64,000 nt of DNA from NCBI GenBank assembly GCA_963771715.1, contig CAVYUQ010000014.1, forward strand, positions 141,304 through 205,303, in the 5' to 3' direction. A program made the position numbers and the translations under genes. Shown here one piece after another: positions 8,531-17,183 of this stretch. The notes beneath the pieces are model-generated. The model saw only the letters and a list, made by a program, of their open reading frames with translations, did not search any database and had not been told where the DNA came from. Source of the stretch: JACVRW01 sp963771715. GTDB taxonomy: Bacteria > Actinomycetota > Thermoleophilia > Solirubrobacterales > Thermoleophilaceae. Within the stretch, counting starts at the first letter, position 1. Each line of letters starts with the position of its first letter.

Positions 8531-8701
8531 ATGGAGCACGCCGCTGCGCCACGGTCCGCGCCGGCCCGGGTGCTGCCTCTGTGGGTGGTGGGCTCCGCGT
8601 TCTGGGCGCTGGTGCTCGCCGTGGTCGCGGCGTCGATCGTGGTCGAGGCGCTGCCCTTCATCCTGCTCGGGGCAGCGGCCTCCGCGGCGATCGCGGTCTA
8701 G
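8531..8701 (+). CDS. tiny hydrophobic membrane protein (56 aa)
   Basis: A 56-residue frame with two closely spaced hydrophobic segments (about 16-36 and 38-55, split by a single Glu) after a short soluble head. It follows the 59-aa membrane protein by 5 bp. Composition and codon use match a membrane protein, but no family is recognised and it could be a chance frame. Confidence 0.45.
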   Translation: MEHAAAPRSAPARVLPLWVVGSAFWALVLAVVAASIVVEALPFILLGAAASAAIAV

Positions 8702-8746
8702 GTGCCGGCGCGCGCCTTTGCCGGACCGGCAGCGTCCTCAGCTGGC

Positions 8747-9319
8747 CTACAGCCCGAGGTCGCGGACGCCGCGCTCGTGCCAGCCGAGGTGGTGGGCCAG
8801 CTCGTGGCGGAGCGTGCGGTCCACCTGCGCTCGCAGCAGCTCGGGGTCGTGGCCGAAGTCGCGCTCGAGGGTGTCCTGGTAGAGCACGATGCGGTCGGGG
8901 TAGTTGTCGCGCGCGACGGTGTCTCCGAAGTAGTGGCCGTAGGCGCGGTTCTCCGCGCCGTGCTGCGACACCACGACCGGCGTGTCGTCCAGCAGCCGCT
9001 GGAACTCGTCGGGAAGCTGGTCGATCGCGTCGGCCACGAGCAGATCGAACTCACCCACCTCTGCGCGCAGGTCCGGCGTTGCGGCCAACTCCTCGCTGCG
9101 ACGCACCAGCCGCTCGAACTCGTGCTCCGGCATCGAGTCACTGCCGGTTAGGGCCACGGTCGCCCAGGCCGTCGCGAGCACCAGCAGGAGCCCACCGCCG
9201 ACCAGCACCGCCATCCCCTCCGCGCCGGACAGCGACGGCGGGTTCAGGAACAGCAGCAGGAGGCCAACGGCGAACAGCGCCGCCGCTCCCGCCTTGAGTG
9301 GCCCTCGGATGGCGTCCAC
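8747..9319 (-). CDS. membrane-anchored zincin metallopeptidase-like protein
   Basis: About 190 aa. Two hydrophobic helices (about 8-26 and 36-56) are followed by a zincin_1-type (DUF1025) domain: an acidic FERLVRRSEELAATP region, LPDEFQRLLDDTPVVV and IVLYQDTLER. The zinc motif RHELAHHLGWHE is HExxH with a downstream Glu. DUF1025 proteins are usually soluble and about 130 aa, so the membrane anchor is an addition. A GTG at 9319 is taken as the start because it directly precedes the first helix; a TTG at 9361 would add 14 residues. Confidence 0.75.
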   Translation of the reverse strand: MDAIRGPLKAGAAALFAVGLLLLFLNPPSLSGAEGMAVLVGGGLLLVLATAWATVALTGSDSMPEHEFERLVRRSEELAATPDLRAEVGEFDLLVADAIDQLPDEFQRLLDDTPVVVSQHGAENRAYGHYFGDTVARDNYPDRIVLYQDTLERDFGHDPELLRAQVDRTLRHELAHHLGWHERGVRDLGL

Positions 9320-9453
9320 GCATCCGAGGTAAGCCAGCGCGGGAGGGACAGCCGAGCGCAAGGCCGCGGGCTCAGCACGAAACCGCCATAGTGGAAACGT
9401 GTTGAGCTCCGTTAGCGCACAATTACCCGTTCAATGCAGCTTGAGGAACGCCG

Positions 9454-9624
9454 CTATGTCCGCGCCCGGGCGGGGACGCCCGCGGCGACGCTACTCGTCG
9501 CTCCGGCTTGTCGTCCTCGCGTTCCGTATTCCGGGCCTGTCTCCGGGTCGTCGCGCGGCACGACCTCGGGCGGCGCCTCCTCGGGAAGCTGGTCGGACTG
9601 GTCTGCGGGTGGGGTGTCCATCAT
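9454..9624 (-). CDS. short Pro/Glu-rich hypothetical protein
   Basis: A 56-aa frame starting at tandem ATGs, with an acidic, proline-rich first half (DTPPADQSDQLPEEAPPEVV) and an Arg/Ala-rich tail. It begins 8 bp after the preceding small gene on the same strand. The tail composition suggests the frame may shift near the end. Function unknown. Confidence 0.35.
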   Translation of the reverse strand: MMDTPPADQSDQLPEEAPPEVVPRDDPETGPEYGTRGRQAGATSSVAAGVPARART

Positions 9625-9632
9625 GACTCGCT

Positions 9633-9856
9633 CTACTCCTCGTCCGGGTCCGGCTGCTCCTCCTCCGATCGGACTGCTCCTCGTCCGGGTCGGGCTGGGC
9701 GCCGGGGACCGCGGGGTCCTGCTCCTTGCGCTCCCAGTCGCTCTCGATGTCGTCGATGCGCTCGCCGAGCTGCTCGTTGTGCTGCTCCATTCGCTCGGCG
9801 TCCTCCTCCATGCGGTCGGCCTGCTGCTCGTGCTCGGGCTGCTGCTCGTGCTCCAT
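9633..9856 (-). CDS. short acidic coiled-coil protein, probably frameshifted
   Basis: Starts ATG 9856 with AAGGGGAG 5 nt upstream. The product is almost entirely Glu/Gln/Asp/Arg in a heptad-like helix (EQQPEHEQQADRMEEDAERM and onward), then QPDPDEEQSD. Restoring one base at about 9665 gives a second copy, EEEQPDPDEE, and a stop at 9633, 74 aa in all. Without it the frame becomes arginine-rich and runs on to 9491, which looks like out-of-frame sequence. It lies 10 bp after the GlpB-like gene. Probably a soluble helical protein of unknown role. Confidence 0.5.
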
Positions 9857-9866
9857 GCGGCTCCCC

Positions 9867-11111
9867 TTACCCGCGCGCGGCCAGGCGCACGCGCACGGGT
9901 TCGGCGCTCGGGTCCACCGAGTCGGTCCACGCGTGCGGCAGGCTCGCCGAGCGGCCGGGCACCAGCCGCGCGAGGCGCCCCGCCCACAGCGTGCGGCCAC
10001 CCTGCTCGATCTCGATTCGCGGCCGTGACGCGAACTCGCTCGAGCGCAGTGCGAAGCGGCCTCGCGGCGGCGCCCCGGCGCCCGGCACGACCACGTTCGG
10101 AGCGATCCATCGAAGCGGCGGCTCGCACTCGATCGGGATGCGAGCTTCCGGCCATTCGCCGCCACCCGAGACGAACGCGGCCGCCGCGGCGCCGGCGTGC
10201 CGCCCGCCGAGCGCCGCCACGTCGGCGGTCTCGGCGCCGTGGAGCAGGTTGCCCGCCCCGAACACGCCCGGCCGGGAGGTGCGCAGTGCCGCGTCCACTG
10301 CCGGACCGCGCGTGCCGGCGTCCATGGCAAGGCCAGCCATCACGGCCAGCTCGTGGTCGGGGATCCAGTCGGCGGTGAAGACCACCGTGTCGCACGCCAC
10401 CCGGCGCGCCGCTCCGCTGTCGAGGTCGGTGAGCTCCACCTCCTCCACGCGTGGGCGGCCGTGGATGGCGCTCACCGCCGTGCGCGTCCAGAGCGGTGCG
10501 CGGAAGCGCAGCGCGGCGCCGGCGCGGAAGAGCGCGAGCGACTGGTGGCGGGGCAGCTCGGTGACCATGCCCACGGCGCGCGCACCGCCATGGGCGAGCG
10601 TGAGCAGCGCCGAGAAGCTCACGTGCTCGGCGCCGACCACGAGCGCTCGCGTGCCGGGCGTCAGCCCCTTGAGGTAGACGAGCTGCTGGAGCGTGCCGGT
10701 GGTGATCACTCCCTCCGGACGCGAGCCGGGCACGAGCCGGGCCGAGCGCGGGCGCTCGCGGCAGCCCGTGGCGAGCACGACCGCCGCCGCGTCGACCTGC
10801 TCGCGCCCCAGCGGCCCCGTGAGCTCCAGCGGACCGTCGGGCGACCATCGCGTGACCATCGTCTCGGTGCGCAGCTCGGCTCCGGCGGCCGTGGCCAGCT
10901 CGGCGTAGCGGCGCGCGTAGGCGGGCCCGGACAGCGGGCGACGCAGGTCACGCAGGCCGAAGCCCTGGTGCTGCGCGTGGCGCGGGATGCCGCCGGGCTC
11001 GGCCTCGCGCTCGAGCACCAGCACGTCGGCCGCGCCGCGCCTGCGCAGCTCGAGCGCCGCGGCCAGCCCGGCGGGGCCCGCGCCGATCACGACCACCGGC
11101 CGCCCGCTCAC
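9867..11111 (-). CDS. FAD-dependent pyridine nucleotide-disulfide-type oxidoreductase (GlpB/HcnB-like)
   Basis: A 414-aa flavoprotein with an N-terminal FAD Rossmann motif (VIGAGPAGLAAALELRRRG), the VVLATGCRERPRSAR strand, a second dinucleotide region (ALVVGAEHVSFSALLTL) and the final FAD block SRPGVFGAGNLLHG. This architecture is seen in the second subunit of two-gene oxidases and dehydrogenases (GlpB-like, HcnB, opine oxidase). The C-terminal 100 residues are beta-rich and unassigned. The GTG at 11111 overlaps the TGA of the upstream gene (GTGA), so the partners are translationally coupled. In the raw sequence a frameshift in the upstream gene makes the two look like one 874-residue fusion, which is an artefact. 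Confidence 0.85.
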   Translation of the reverse strand: MSGRPVVVIGAGPAGLAAALELRRRGAADVLVLEREAEPGGIPRHAQHQGFGLRDLRRPLSGPAYARRYAELATAAGAELRTETMVTRWSPDGPLELTGPLGREQVDAAAVVLATGCRERPRSARLVPGSRPEGVITTGTLQQLVYLKGLTPGTRALVVGAEHVSFSALLTLAHGGARAVGMVTELPRHQSLALFRAGAALRFRAPLWTRTAVSAIHGRPRVEEVELTDLDSGAARRVACDTVVFTADWIPDHELAVMAGLAMDAGTRGPAVDAALRTSRPGVFGAGNLLHGAETADVAALGGRHAGAAAAAFVSGGGEWPEARIPIECEPPLRWIAPNVVVPGAGAPPRGRFALRSSEFASRPRIEIEQGGRTLWAGRLARLVPGRSASLPHAWTDSVDPSAEPVRVRLAARG

Positions 11112-12491
11112 CGGCGCTCCCCGAGCAGCTCCGCGATCTCGGCGCCGCAGAAGAAGCCCTGGCAGCGGCCCATGTGCGCGCGCGTGCGACGGCGCAGCCC
11201 GTCGAGGTCCACCGCGGGGACGGTGGCCTCCAGCGCGTCGCGGATCTCGCCGCGCGTGACGCGCTCGCAGAAGCAGACGATCCGGCCGTAGTCGCGATCG
11301 GCCTCGATCAGCTCGTCGCGCTGGTAGGGCGCGCTCGAAGCGCTCGCCGATGTTGGGCATCGTGAACTCCACGGGCGGCGAATCGCTCGGCTCGAGCCGC
11401 AGGCCCGCCGCTCCGAGCTGCTCGCGCACGTGCTCCGCGATCGCCATCGAGGCCGACAGGCCGGTCGAGCGGATGCCGCCCACGCAGGCGTAGCCCTCCG
11501 CCGCGTGCACGCTGAGCTGGTAGTCCACGTGCTCGGTGGCCGCGCGCAGCCCGGCGTACACGGCGGTCACCTCGTGCTCGAGCAGCTCGGGCATGATGCG
11601 CGCGCCCTCCGCGCGCAGGTAGGCGAGCCCGTCCCGGGTCGAACCGGTGTCGTCCTTGCGCCCCACGTCCTCGGCGGTCGGCCCGAGCATCACGTTTCCG
11701 AACACGGTCGGGGCGATCAGCACGCCCTTGGTGATCTTCGTCGGCACCGCCAGCACGATGTGCTCCACGAGCGGGCGCGCGAGCTTGTCGAACACGATCA
11801 GCTCGCCGCGCCGGGGCGTGACCGTGAAGCGCTCGTGGCCCAGCATGCGGTCGATCTCGTCCGAGTGGAGCCCGGCAGCGTTCACGAGGTAGCGCGCGCT
11901 CAGCGGACCGGCCGGCGTGGTGAGCCGGAAGCCGCCGCCGTCGAGCCGGGCGACCGCCGTGACCGGGGTCGCCCGCCGAAGCTCGCAGCCGCGGAGCACC
12001 GCCTCGGTGGCAAAGGCGAGCGGCGTGGTGAACGGGCAGACGAGCCCCTCCGACGGCACCTCGAGCGCAGCATGGGCACCGGGCCCCAGGTGCGGCTCGC
12101 GGCGGTAGAGCTCCTCGACCCCCACCTCGGCGATCTCTCGGTACCCGTTCGCCCGCGAGCGCTCCACGATCCCGGGGAACTCCGCGCGCTGCTCCTCGTT
12201 CCAGGCCACCAGCAGGGCGCCCGTGTGCTCGACCGGGATGCCGACGCGGCCGGCGTACTCGGACAGCAGCTCGAACCCGCGCGCCACGAGCCCGGCCTCG
12301 AGCGTGCCCGGCTTGGCGTCGAAGCCGGTGTGGAGCAGCGCGGTGTTCGCCTTGCTCGTGCCGGCGCCCACGTCGGACCCGGCCTCGAGCAGCGTCACGC
12401 GCAGGTCGAACTGCGAGAGCTCGCGCGCGATCGCGCAGCCCACCACGCCCGCGCCGACGATCGCGACGTCGGTGTCGAGCGAGTCGTGCAC
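11108..12491 (-). CDS. GlpA-like FAD oxidoreductase with C-terminal [2Fe-2S] BFD domain, frameshifted near 11330
   Basis: Glycerol-3-phosphate dehydrogenase/2-hydroxyacid oxidase family. The N-terminal DAO domain has VAIVGAGVVGCAIARELSQF, KANTALLHTGFDAKPGTLEA, the LVNAAGLHSDEID block and VGGIRSTGLSAS. After PNIGERFER one inserted base shifts the frame. Removing it gives PYQRDELIEADRDYGRIVCF, then CFCERVTRGEI and MGRCQGFFC. That is the CxC...CxxxxC ligand set of a BFD-like [2Fe-2S] domain. Corrected length is 460 aa. GlpA proteins share this layout. It starts 4 bp after UspA and overlaps the GlpB-like partner. The substrate could be glycerol-3-phosphate or another hydroxy acid. Confidence 0.87.
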
Positions 12492-12495
12492 GGGC

Positions 12496-12990
12496 TCAGC
12501 TTGCTTGCGCGGGCCTGGCGATCACTACCGGGCAGGGCGCGCGCCGGATCACTTCCCGCGACGTGCTGCCGAGCACCGCCTCTGAGATCCGGCTATGGCC
12601 GTGTGCGCCCACGACGATGGCGTCGGCGTTCTGCTCCCGCGCCACCTTCACGATCGTCTCTGCGACCGGCGTATCCACGTCGTCGGCCACGGCGAGCGCC
12701 TCCGCCTCGAAGCCGGCCTCGCGCGCCAGCCCGGCGCCGTGCTGAGCCATCATCTGCGAGCGCTCGGCGAGCTCCTGATCGACATCCAACGCGGTGCGGA
12801 TGTCGATCGGCGCGGGGGGAGCCCCTATCGACACGGCTGGCAGCTCCTCGAGCTCGAACCCGACCCCCTGCTTGTACACGGCCACGACGAGCGCCCGGCG
12901 GCTGGCCAGCAGCCGGCCCGCCTCGCGGATCGCGTGGTCGGCCGAAGGCGACCCGTCGTAGGCGATCAGGATCGGGGCTGAGCTCTCCAC
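12496..12990 (-). CDS. universal stress protein (UspA family)
   Basis: A 164-aa single-domain Usp. ILIAYDGSPSADHAIREA opens the fold, and the ATP-binding signature GAHGHSRISEAVLGSTS (G-2x-G-9x-G-S/T) is intact, so it should be the ATP-binding class. GTG start at 12990. It lies between the 5'-nucleotidase (27 bp) and the GlpA-like gene (4 bp), all leftward, so it is probably co-transcribed with them. Confidence 0.92.
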   Translation of the reverse strand: MESSAPILIAYDGSPSADHAIREAGRLLASRRALVVAVYKQGVGFELEELPAVSIGAPPAPIDIRTALDVDQELAERSQMMAQHGAGLAREAGFEAEALAVADDVDTPVAETIVKVAREQNADAIVVGAHGHSRISEAVLGSTSREVIRRAPCPVVIARPAQAS

Positions 12991-13017
12991 CGGGGCTAGT
13001 GTAAGACCGAGCGGAGG

Positions 13018-14499
13018 TCAGTCGGGCTCAGCGGCAAGGAACCACGCCAGCGCCTGCGGCTCGGTGCCCACGGCGCGGCCGCCGCCCGCGATCAGCTCGC
13101 TCGCGGCGACGCTGTAGCCGGCGTCGGGGTCGAGCTCCTCGGGCCCGGCCACGTAGGCCCCGTCGCCGATCAGCTCGCGCAGCCGCCGGCCGTTCATCCT
13201 GAGCCGCACCACGGGGTGGTCGAACGCGAGCGCCTCCGCGACCTCCGCGTACGTGACCGGCCCCGCGTCGATGTCCGCGCGCAGGCTCACCGGCTTGACC
13301 ACCGCCACGTCGGTCCCGGCATACGCCCGCTCTGCATTCGCCACGAGCTGCCCCAGCTCCCCGCCGCTGCGCGTGAGCGGCGCCTGGCTGACGCCGACGA
13401 CGTGATCCGCCAGCGGCGCGACGCGCTCGCGGTAGCGCTCCACGAGCGCGGCCATCCCGGCGTCGCCCTCGACGCCCTCGTGCCCCGTGTCGGGGATCTC
13501 CGCCGTCTTCGAGACCACCTCGCCCGTGCGGGTATCGACGCGGATGTCCACGAGGTCGAAGGCCACGCCGTAGGAGAGCGCCTCGACGATCAGCTTGTCG
13601 CCCGAGCCGTCGGAGTTCGGCACGCGCACGTGGATCCTCGAGTGGCTGTGACCCGCCACGACCACGTCCACCGCGGAGCTCATCTGACGGGTCTCGTCGA
13701 TGATCTCGCCGACGAAGTCGGGGGCGTCCGACTGGTCCTGGCCCGGCCCCCCTGCGTGCGCGAGGATCACGATCGCCTCCACGCCGCGGCGGCGCAGCTC
13801 CGGCACCCAGCGGTTCACGGCCTCGGAGATGTCCGTGAAGCGAAAGCGCGCGGCGTGCCGCTCGAGCAGGAAGGTCGGCGTGGAGCGGGTGGTCACGCCG
13901 ATGAAGCCCACGCGCACGCCCGCACGCTCCACGATCTCGTACGGCGGCAGGAGAAGCCGGCCGTCGCGGTCGACCGTGTTCGCCGCGATGTAGGGGAAGT
14001 CCGCCCCGCCGAAGGCGGGCGAGGACGTGTTCACGAGCCGCCCCGTGACGTCCGGCTTGAGCGCCTCCGGGCCGGTCCGCTGGCCGCCTTGGAGCAGCCG
14101 CATCAGCTCGTCGCCGCCCTCGTCGAACTCATGGTTGCCGACCGTGCCGACGTCGAACCCGATCTCGTTCGCGGCCTCGATGGTCGGTTCGTCGTGGAAC
14201 CAGCTCGAGATGAGCGGGGTGGCTCCCACCATGTCCCCCGCGTGCACGCGGATCGTGTGGCCGGGCAGCGTCGCCCGGTCGAGGTGCGACTTCAGCCACG
14301 CGGCTCCCCCGATGCCCGGGCGTGGCGGCTCGAGGTGGCCATGGAAGTCGTTCACGCCCAGCAGGCGCAGCTTCACGACGGGCGGTGGCGGCGCCTCCCC
14401 CTTATGCGGCTGCGGCGTGCCCGCCTGTGCGTAGAGACCGAGCAGGGCGACGAGCATGGCGGCCGTGAAGGCGGCCAGCCCGGGCAGCAGTCGCGTCAT
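13018..14499 (-). CDS. secreted bifunctional metallophosphatase/5'-nucleotidase (UshA-type)
   Basis: A 493-aa exported enzyme that would hydrolyse extracellular nucleotides and similar phosphoesters. The signal peptide (1-26, LLPGLAAFTAAMLVALLGLYAQA) is followed by the metallophosphoesterase domain: LLGVNDFHGHLE, HAGDMVGATPL, GNHEFDEGG and VVVAGHSHSRIHV supply the dimetal ligands. The C-terminal 5_nucleotid_C domain (about 350-490) has VGVSQAPLTRSGGELGQLVANA and ALAFDHPVVRLRMNGRRLREL. It follows PhoX by 36 bp on the same strand. The two phosphatases together point to phosphate or nucleotide scavenging. Confidence 0.92.
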   Translation of the reverse strand: MTRLLPGLAAFTAAMLVALLGLYAQAGTPQPHKGEAPPPPVVKLRLLGVNDFHGHLEPPRPGIGGAAWLKSHLDRATLPGHTIRVHAGDMVGATPLISSWFHDEPTIEAANEIGFDVGTVGNHEFDEGGDELMRLLQGGQRTGPEALKPDVTGRLVNTSSPAFGGADFPYIAANTVDRDGRLLLPPYEIVERAGVRVGFIGVTTRSTPTFLLERHAARFRFTDISEAVNRWVPELRRRGVEAIVILAHAGGPGQDQSDAPDFVGEIIDETRQMSSAVDVVVAGHSHSRIHVRVPNSDGSGDKLIVEALSYGVAFDLVDIRVDTRTGEVVSKTAEIPDTGHEGVEGDAGMAALVERYRERVAPLADHVVGVSQAPLTRSGGELGQLVANAERAYAGTDVAVVKPVSLRADIDAGPVTYAEVAEALAFDHPVVRLRMNGRRLRELIGDGAYVAGPEELDPDAGYSVAASELIAGGGRAVGTEPQALAWFLAAEPD

Positions 14500-14535
14500 G
14501 GCTCCGCACGCTAAATCCCTGCAAATCGAGGGTTG

Positions 14536-15747
14536 TTACGCGTTGTGTGCCGTCGCGTGAAAGGCCCGTGAACCGCGGAAGGGCCCGGAGACCTCGAAGA
14601 TCGCTCCCGGGCCGGGCATGCCGCCCTTTCCGAAGGCCCGCTGCGAGGAGACGTACATGCGGCCGCCGGAGGGGTCGAACGTCACGCCCGTGAGCTCGGA
14701 GCCCGCGTGAATCGGGCCGGTCGCGGAGAGGAACCTGGACACGCGGCCGTGCCGGTCGATCACGCCGATGTCGATCTCCTCGGTGGCGATGTCCTCGCAC
14801 ACGAACACCTCGCCCGCGCGGTTCGCGGTGAGCTGGTCCACGCGGAGCAGCGGCGCCTCGCGCGACGCCAGCCCGTCGTAGATCACCTCGATCCGGCCGC
14901 CCGCGATGTCGTAGGCGTGCACGCGGTGGTCGCCGGTGGTCGCGAGGTAGATCACGCCGTCGTCGTGCCAGATGCCCTCGGCGCGCTTGAACTCCGTGCT
15001 GCCCCTGACCTGCTGGCGCGTGGGCGCGCGCCGGGCAGCCGGGTCTGGCAGGGCGCTCCAGCTCACCGCACCGTCCGGGGCAACCGTGGCCACCTCCAGC
15101 AGTCCCTCGCTGAGGTCACGCCAGCGCGTGGGCGTGAAGCGGTAGAGGCGGCCGTCGATGAGGTCCTCGGTGAGGTAGATCCTGCGGCCGTCCGGGTCCA
15201 CCGCGGCCGCCTCGTGCTTGAACGTGCCCATCGCTGGGCGGCTGAGCGCCCTGCGCTTGCCGGCGGGGTCGCATTCCCAGACGAGGCCGCCCTGGACCTC
15301 CTCGCACGACATCCAGGTGCCCCACGGCGTGCCGCCGCCCGAGCAGTTCTGGGTGGTGCCGTCGAGTATCCGGTAGGCGGAACGCGGCTGCGCATCGGCG
15401 CCGAATCGAACCGCGGACGCCCCGCCCTCCAGGACCTCGGAGTTCGAGACGAGGATCCAGCCGCCGTCGTCGGCCGGGAAGCACGCCATGCCGTCCGAGG
15501 CATCGTGCCAGCGGTAGGCGGTGCGGTCGACTGGCTGTCCGCCGCGCGCGATCAGGCGCGAGCGAAAGCCCTCGGGGAGACGCAGCCCATGCTCGTTCGC
15601 GGGCCCGCGCGGCCCGTAGCCGCTGCGCGGGCTGCTCGCTGCCGATCCCGCCGAGCCGAAGACGTCGTCCCAGAACGCCGCTCCGAGCGCCACGGCGGCG
15701 GCCGCGCCCACCCCCGCTCCGATGAACTCGCGCCGCGTGCCCGCCAC
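14536..15747 (-). CDS. PhoX-family alkaline phosphatase (Tat-exported)
   Basis: A 403-aa protein of the DUF839/PhoX family, Ca/Fe-dependent phosphomonoesterases. The N terminus TRREFIGAGVGAAAAVALGAAF is a twin-arginine signal. Family landmarks include NEHGLRLPEGFRSRLIARGG, NCSGGGTPWGTWMSCEE (with the conserved Cys), KHEAAAVDPDGRRIYLTED, GRLYRF and VFVCED. GTG start at 15747 places the Arg-Arg at residues 5-6. It lies downstream of the SGNH gene (65 bp) and upstream of the 5'-nucleotidase (36 bp). Confidence 0.9.
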   Translation of the reverse strand: MAGTRREFIGAGVGAAAAVALGAAFWDDVFGSAGSAASSPRSGYGPRGPANEHGLRLPEGFRSRLIARGGQPVDRTAYRWHDASDGMACFPADDGGWILVSNSEVLEGGASAVRFGADAQPRSAYRILDGTTQNCSGGGTPWGTWMSCEEVQGGLVWECDPAGKRRALSRPAMGTFKHEAAAVDPDGRRIYLTEDLIDGRLYRFTPTRWRDLSEGLLEVATVAPDGAVSWSALPDPAARRAPTRQQVRGSTEFKRAEGIWHDDGVIYLATTGDHRVHAYDIAGGRIEVIYDGLASREAPLLRVDQLTANRAGEVFVCEDIATEEIDIGVIDRHGRVSRFLSATGPIHAGSELTGVTFDPSGGRMYVSSQRAFGKGGMPGPGAIFEVSGPFRGSRAFHATAHNA

Positions 15748-15812
15748 CGGTCACGAGTGTGGCCTCCCGGCCGGGCCAGGTCGTAAAAGATCTGTGACGA
15801 GCGCGAGCGCGG

Positions 15813-17126
15813 TCAGCCGCGCGCGAGGCGCAGATCGCGCGCCAGGCGCCGGGGGCTGCGCAGCACGCGGTCGCTGGCCAGCGCGACGAAGCGCACCCGT
15901 CCGCGGCGCACGCCGAGCAGCCGCCGGCTGTCCGGCGAGGCGCGGAAGAGCCCGGGCGCGATGCGGCGCCGATTCGGATACGCGCGCCGGAAGGCCGGCG
16001 CCCGCGCCGTGCTCAGGATGAGCTCCACGCGGCCGCTCCGCGAGCGCCTCGAGAACACAGCCGCCACGCTTCCGGAGCGGCGCTTGGTGCAGTAGCGGTA
16101 GGCGTCCCGCGTGCGCCGGACCGGCGCCACCGCCACGCGCCGCGCGAGCGCTCCGCGCGTGTAGCCGAGCCGGATCCGCCCGACGCCTCGCGACCCGATC
16201 GCCGGCCGGCGCGCGAGGCAGCGTCCGGCGGTGCCGCCCTGCGTCGTGGCCGGCCCCGACCAGGGCTTGTTCAGCTGCGCGATCGTCGAGCGGGCCATGC
16301 TGGCCTCGCCCTTGCCGTTGGGGTGCAGCGGGTAGGCGGGCTCGGTGGGAACGAGACCCTCGAACCAGCGGTTCGGAGGCAGCTTGCAGACGTCGTGGCC
16401 GCCGCTGTCCCTGTAGGTGTCCACGAACTCCGCGTCGTTGGCGGCGGCCTGGCCGGCGATCATCGCGTTGATGCGGACGATCAGCTCGTCGATGTAGCGG
16501 ATGTCGTCGGGGCTGAGCGGCACCATCGGGTAGCAGCTCTCGCCGTTCTTCGGCAGCACGTCGGGGTAGCCCACGATCGCCACGCGCGCCTGCGGGCTGC
16601 GCTGGTGGATGCCCTGGAGGACCGCCGCGATCTTCGGCTTCGTCGCCTCGATCTTTGCGGCCACGGTGTCGTTCCCGCCGGGCGCGAAGTGGTCCCGGCA
16701 CGCGGTGCCGGTCGGATTGGTCGCGCCCAGCTCGGCGCACTTCTCCCCCACTGCCACGAGCCCGGCGTCGTTGCCGCCGATGCCCACCGTCACGAGCGTG
16801 GCGTCGGGGCGCAGCCCGTTGAACTGCGGCGGGTTCGTGCCGCCCAGCGGAAGGTCGGTCTGCGGCTCGGTCATGTGCTTGGTCTGCGCGCTGCCGCAGC
16901 TCACGTCGACGAACTCGCCGACCTTGAACTCCTGCGCGACCAGCGACGGATAGTTGTGGTCGGAGCGCCCGCAGTCGATCGGCTCGCCGTGCTGGTTCGG
17001 CACGAGCGGCGCCGAGGTGTAGGAGTCGCCCAGCGCAACGTAGACGCCGCCGGCCGCGTACGCGGCGCTTCCCATGAGGGCGCAGAGGACCAGGGCCAGC
17101 GTGAGGCACAGCGCGAGCTTCGCCAC
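15813..17126 (-). CDS. secreted SGNH/GDSL-type hydrolase with Arg-rich C-terminal extension
   Basis: Extracellular esterase or lipase, 437 aa. The signal peptide (1-24) ends SAAYA. SGNH blocks are GGVYVALGDSYTSAPLV (nucleophile Ser in GDSYTS), DVSCGSAQT (block II Gly), TVGIGGNDAGL (block III Asn) and YPLHPNGKGEA (block V Asp/His region, HPN). The last 145 residues are rich in Arg and Ser, with repeated RR.R units (SRRSRSGRVELIL, RRRIAPGLFRASPDSRRLLG) and no known fold. GTG 17126 is preferred to a TTG at 17135. It is the first gene of the leftward run that continues with PhoX. Confidence 0.85.
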   Translation of the reverse strand: MAKLALCLTLALVLCALMGSAAYAAGGVYVALGDSYTSAPLVPNQHGEPIDCGRSDHNYPSLVAQEFKVGEFVDVSCGSAQTKHMTEPQTDLPLGGTNPPQFNGLRPDATLVTVGIGGNDAGLVAVGEKCAELGATNPTGTACRDHFAPGGNDTVAAKIEATKPKIAAVLQGIHQRSPQARVAIVGYPDVLPKNGESCYPMVPLSPDDIRYIDELIVRINAMIAGQAAANDAEFVDTYRDSGGHDVCKLPPNRWFEGLVPTEPAYPLHPNGKGEASMARSTIAQLNKPWSGPATTQGGTAGRCLARRPAIGSRGVGRIRLGYTRGALARRVAVAPVRRTRDAYRYCTKRRSGSVAAVFSRRSRSGRVELILSTARAPAFRRAYPNRRRIAPGLFRASPDSRRLLGVRRGRVRFVALASDRVLRSPRRLARDLRLARG

Positions 17127-17183
17127 GAGGGCCAACTACCCACCGCCGCCAGGCCTGCAAACAGGGGTACTGTTGTCTGCGGC

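Noticed and set aside
17160..17174. Short inverted repeat AACAG-GGGTA-CTGTT before the cNMP-TrxR gene
   Set aside because: Five-base arms are too short to separate from chance without comparative data.
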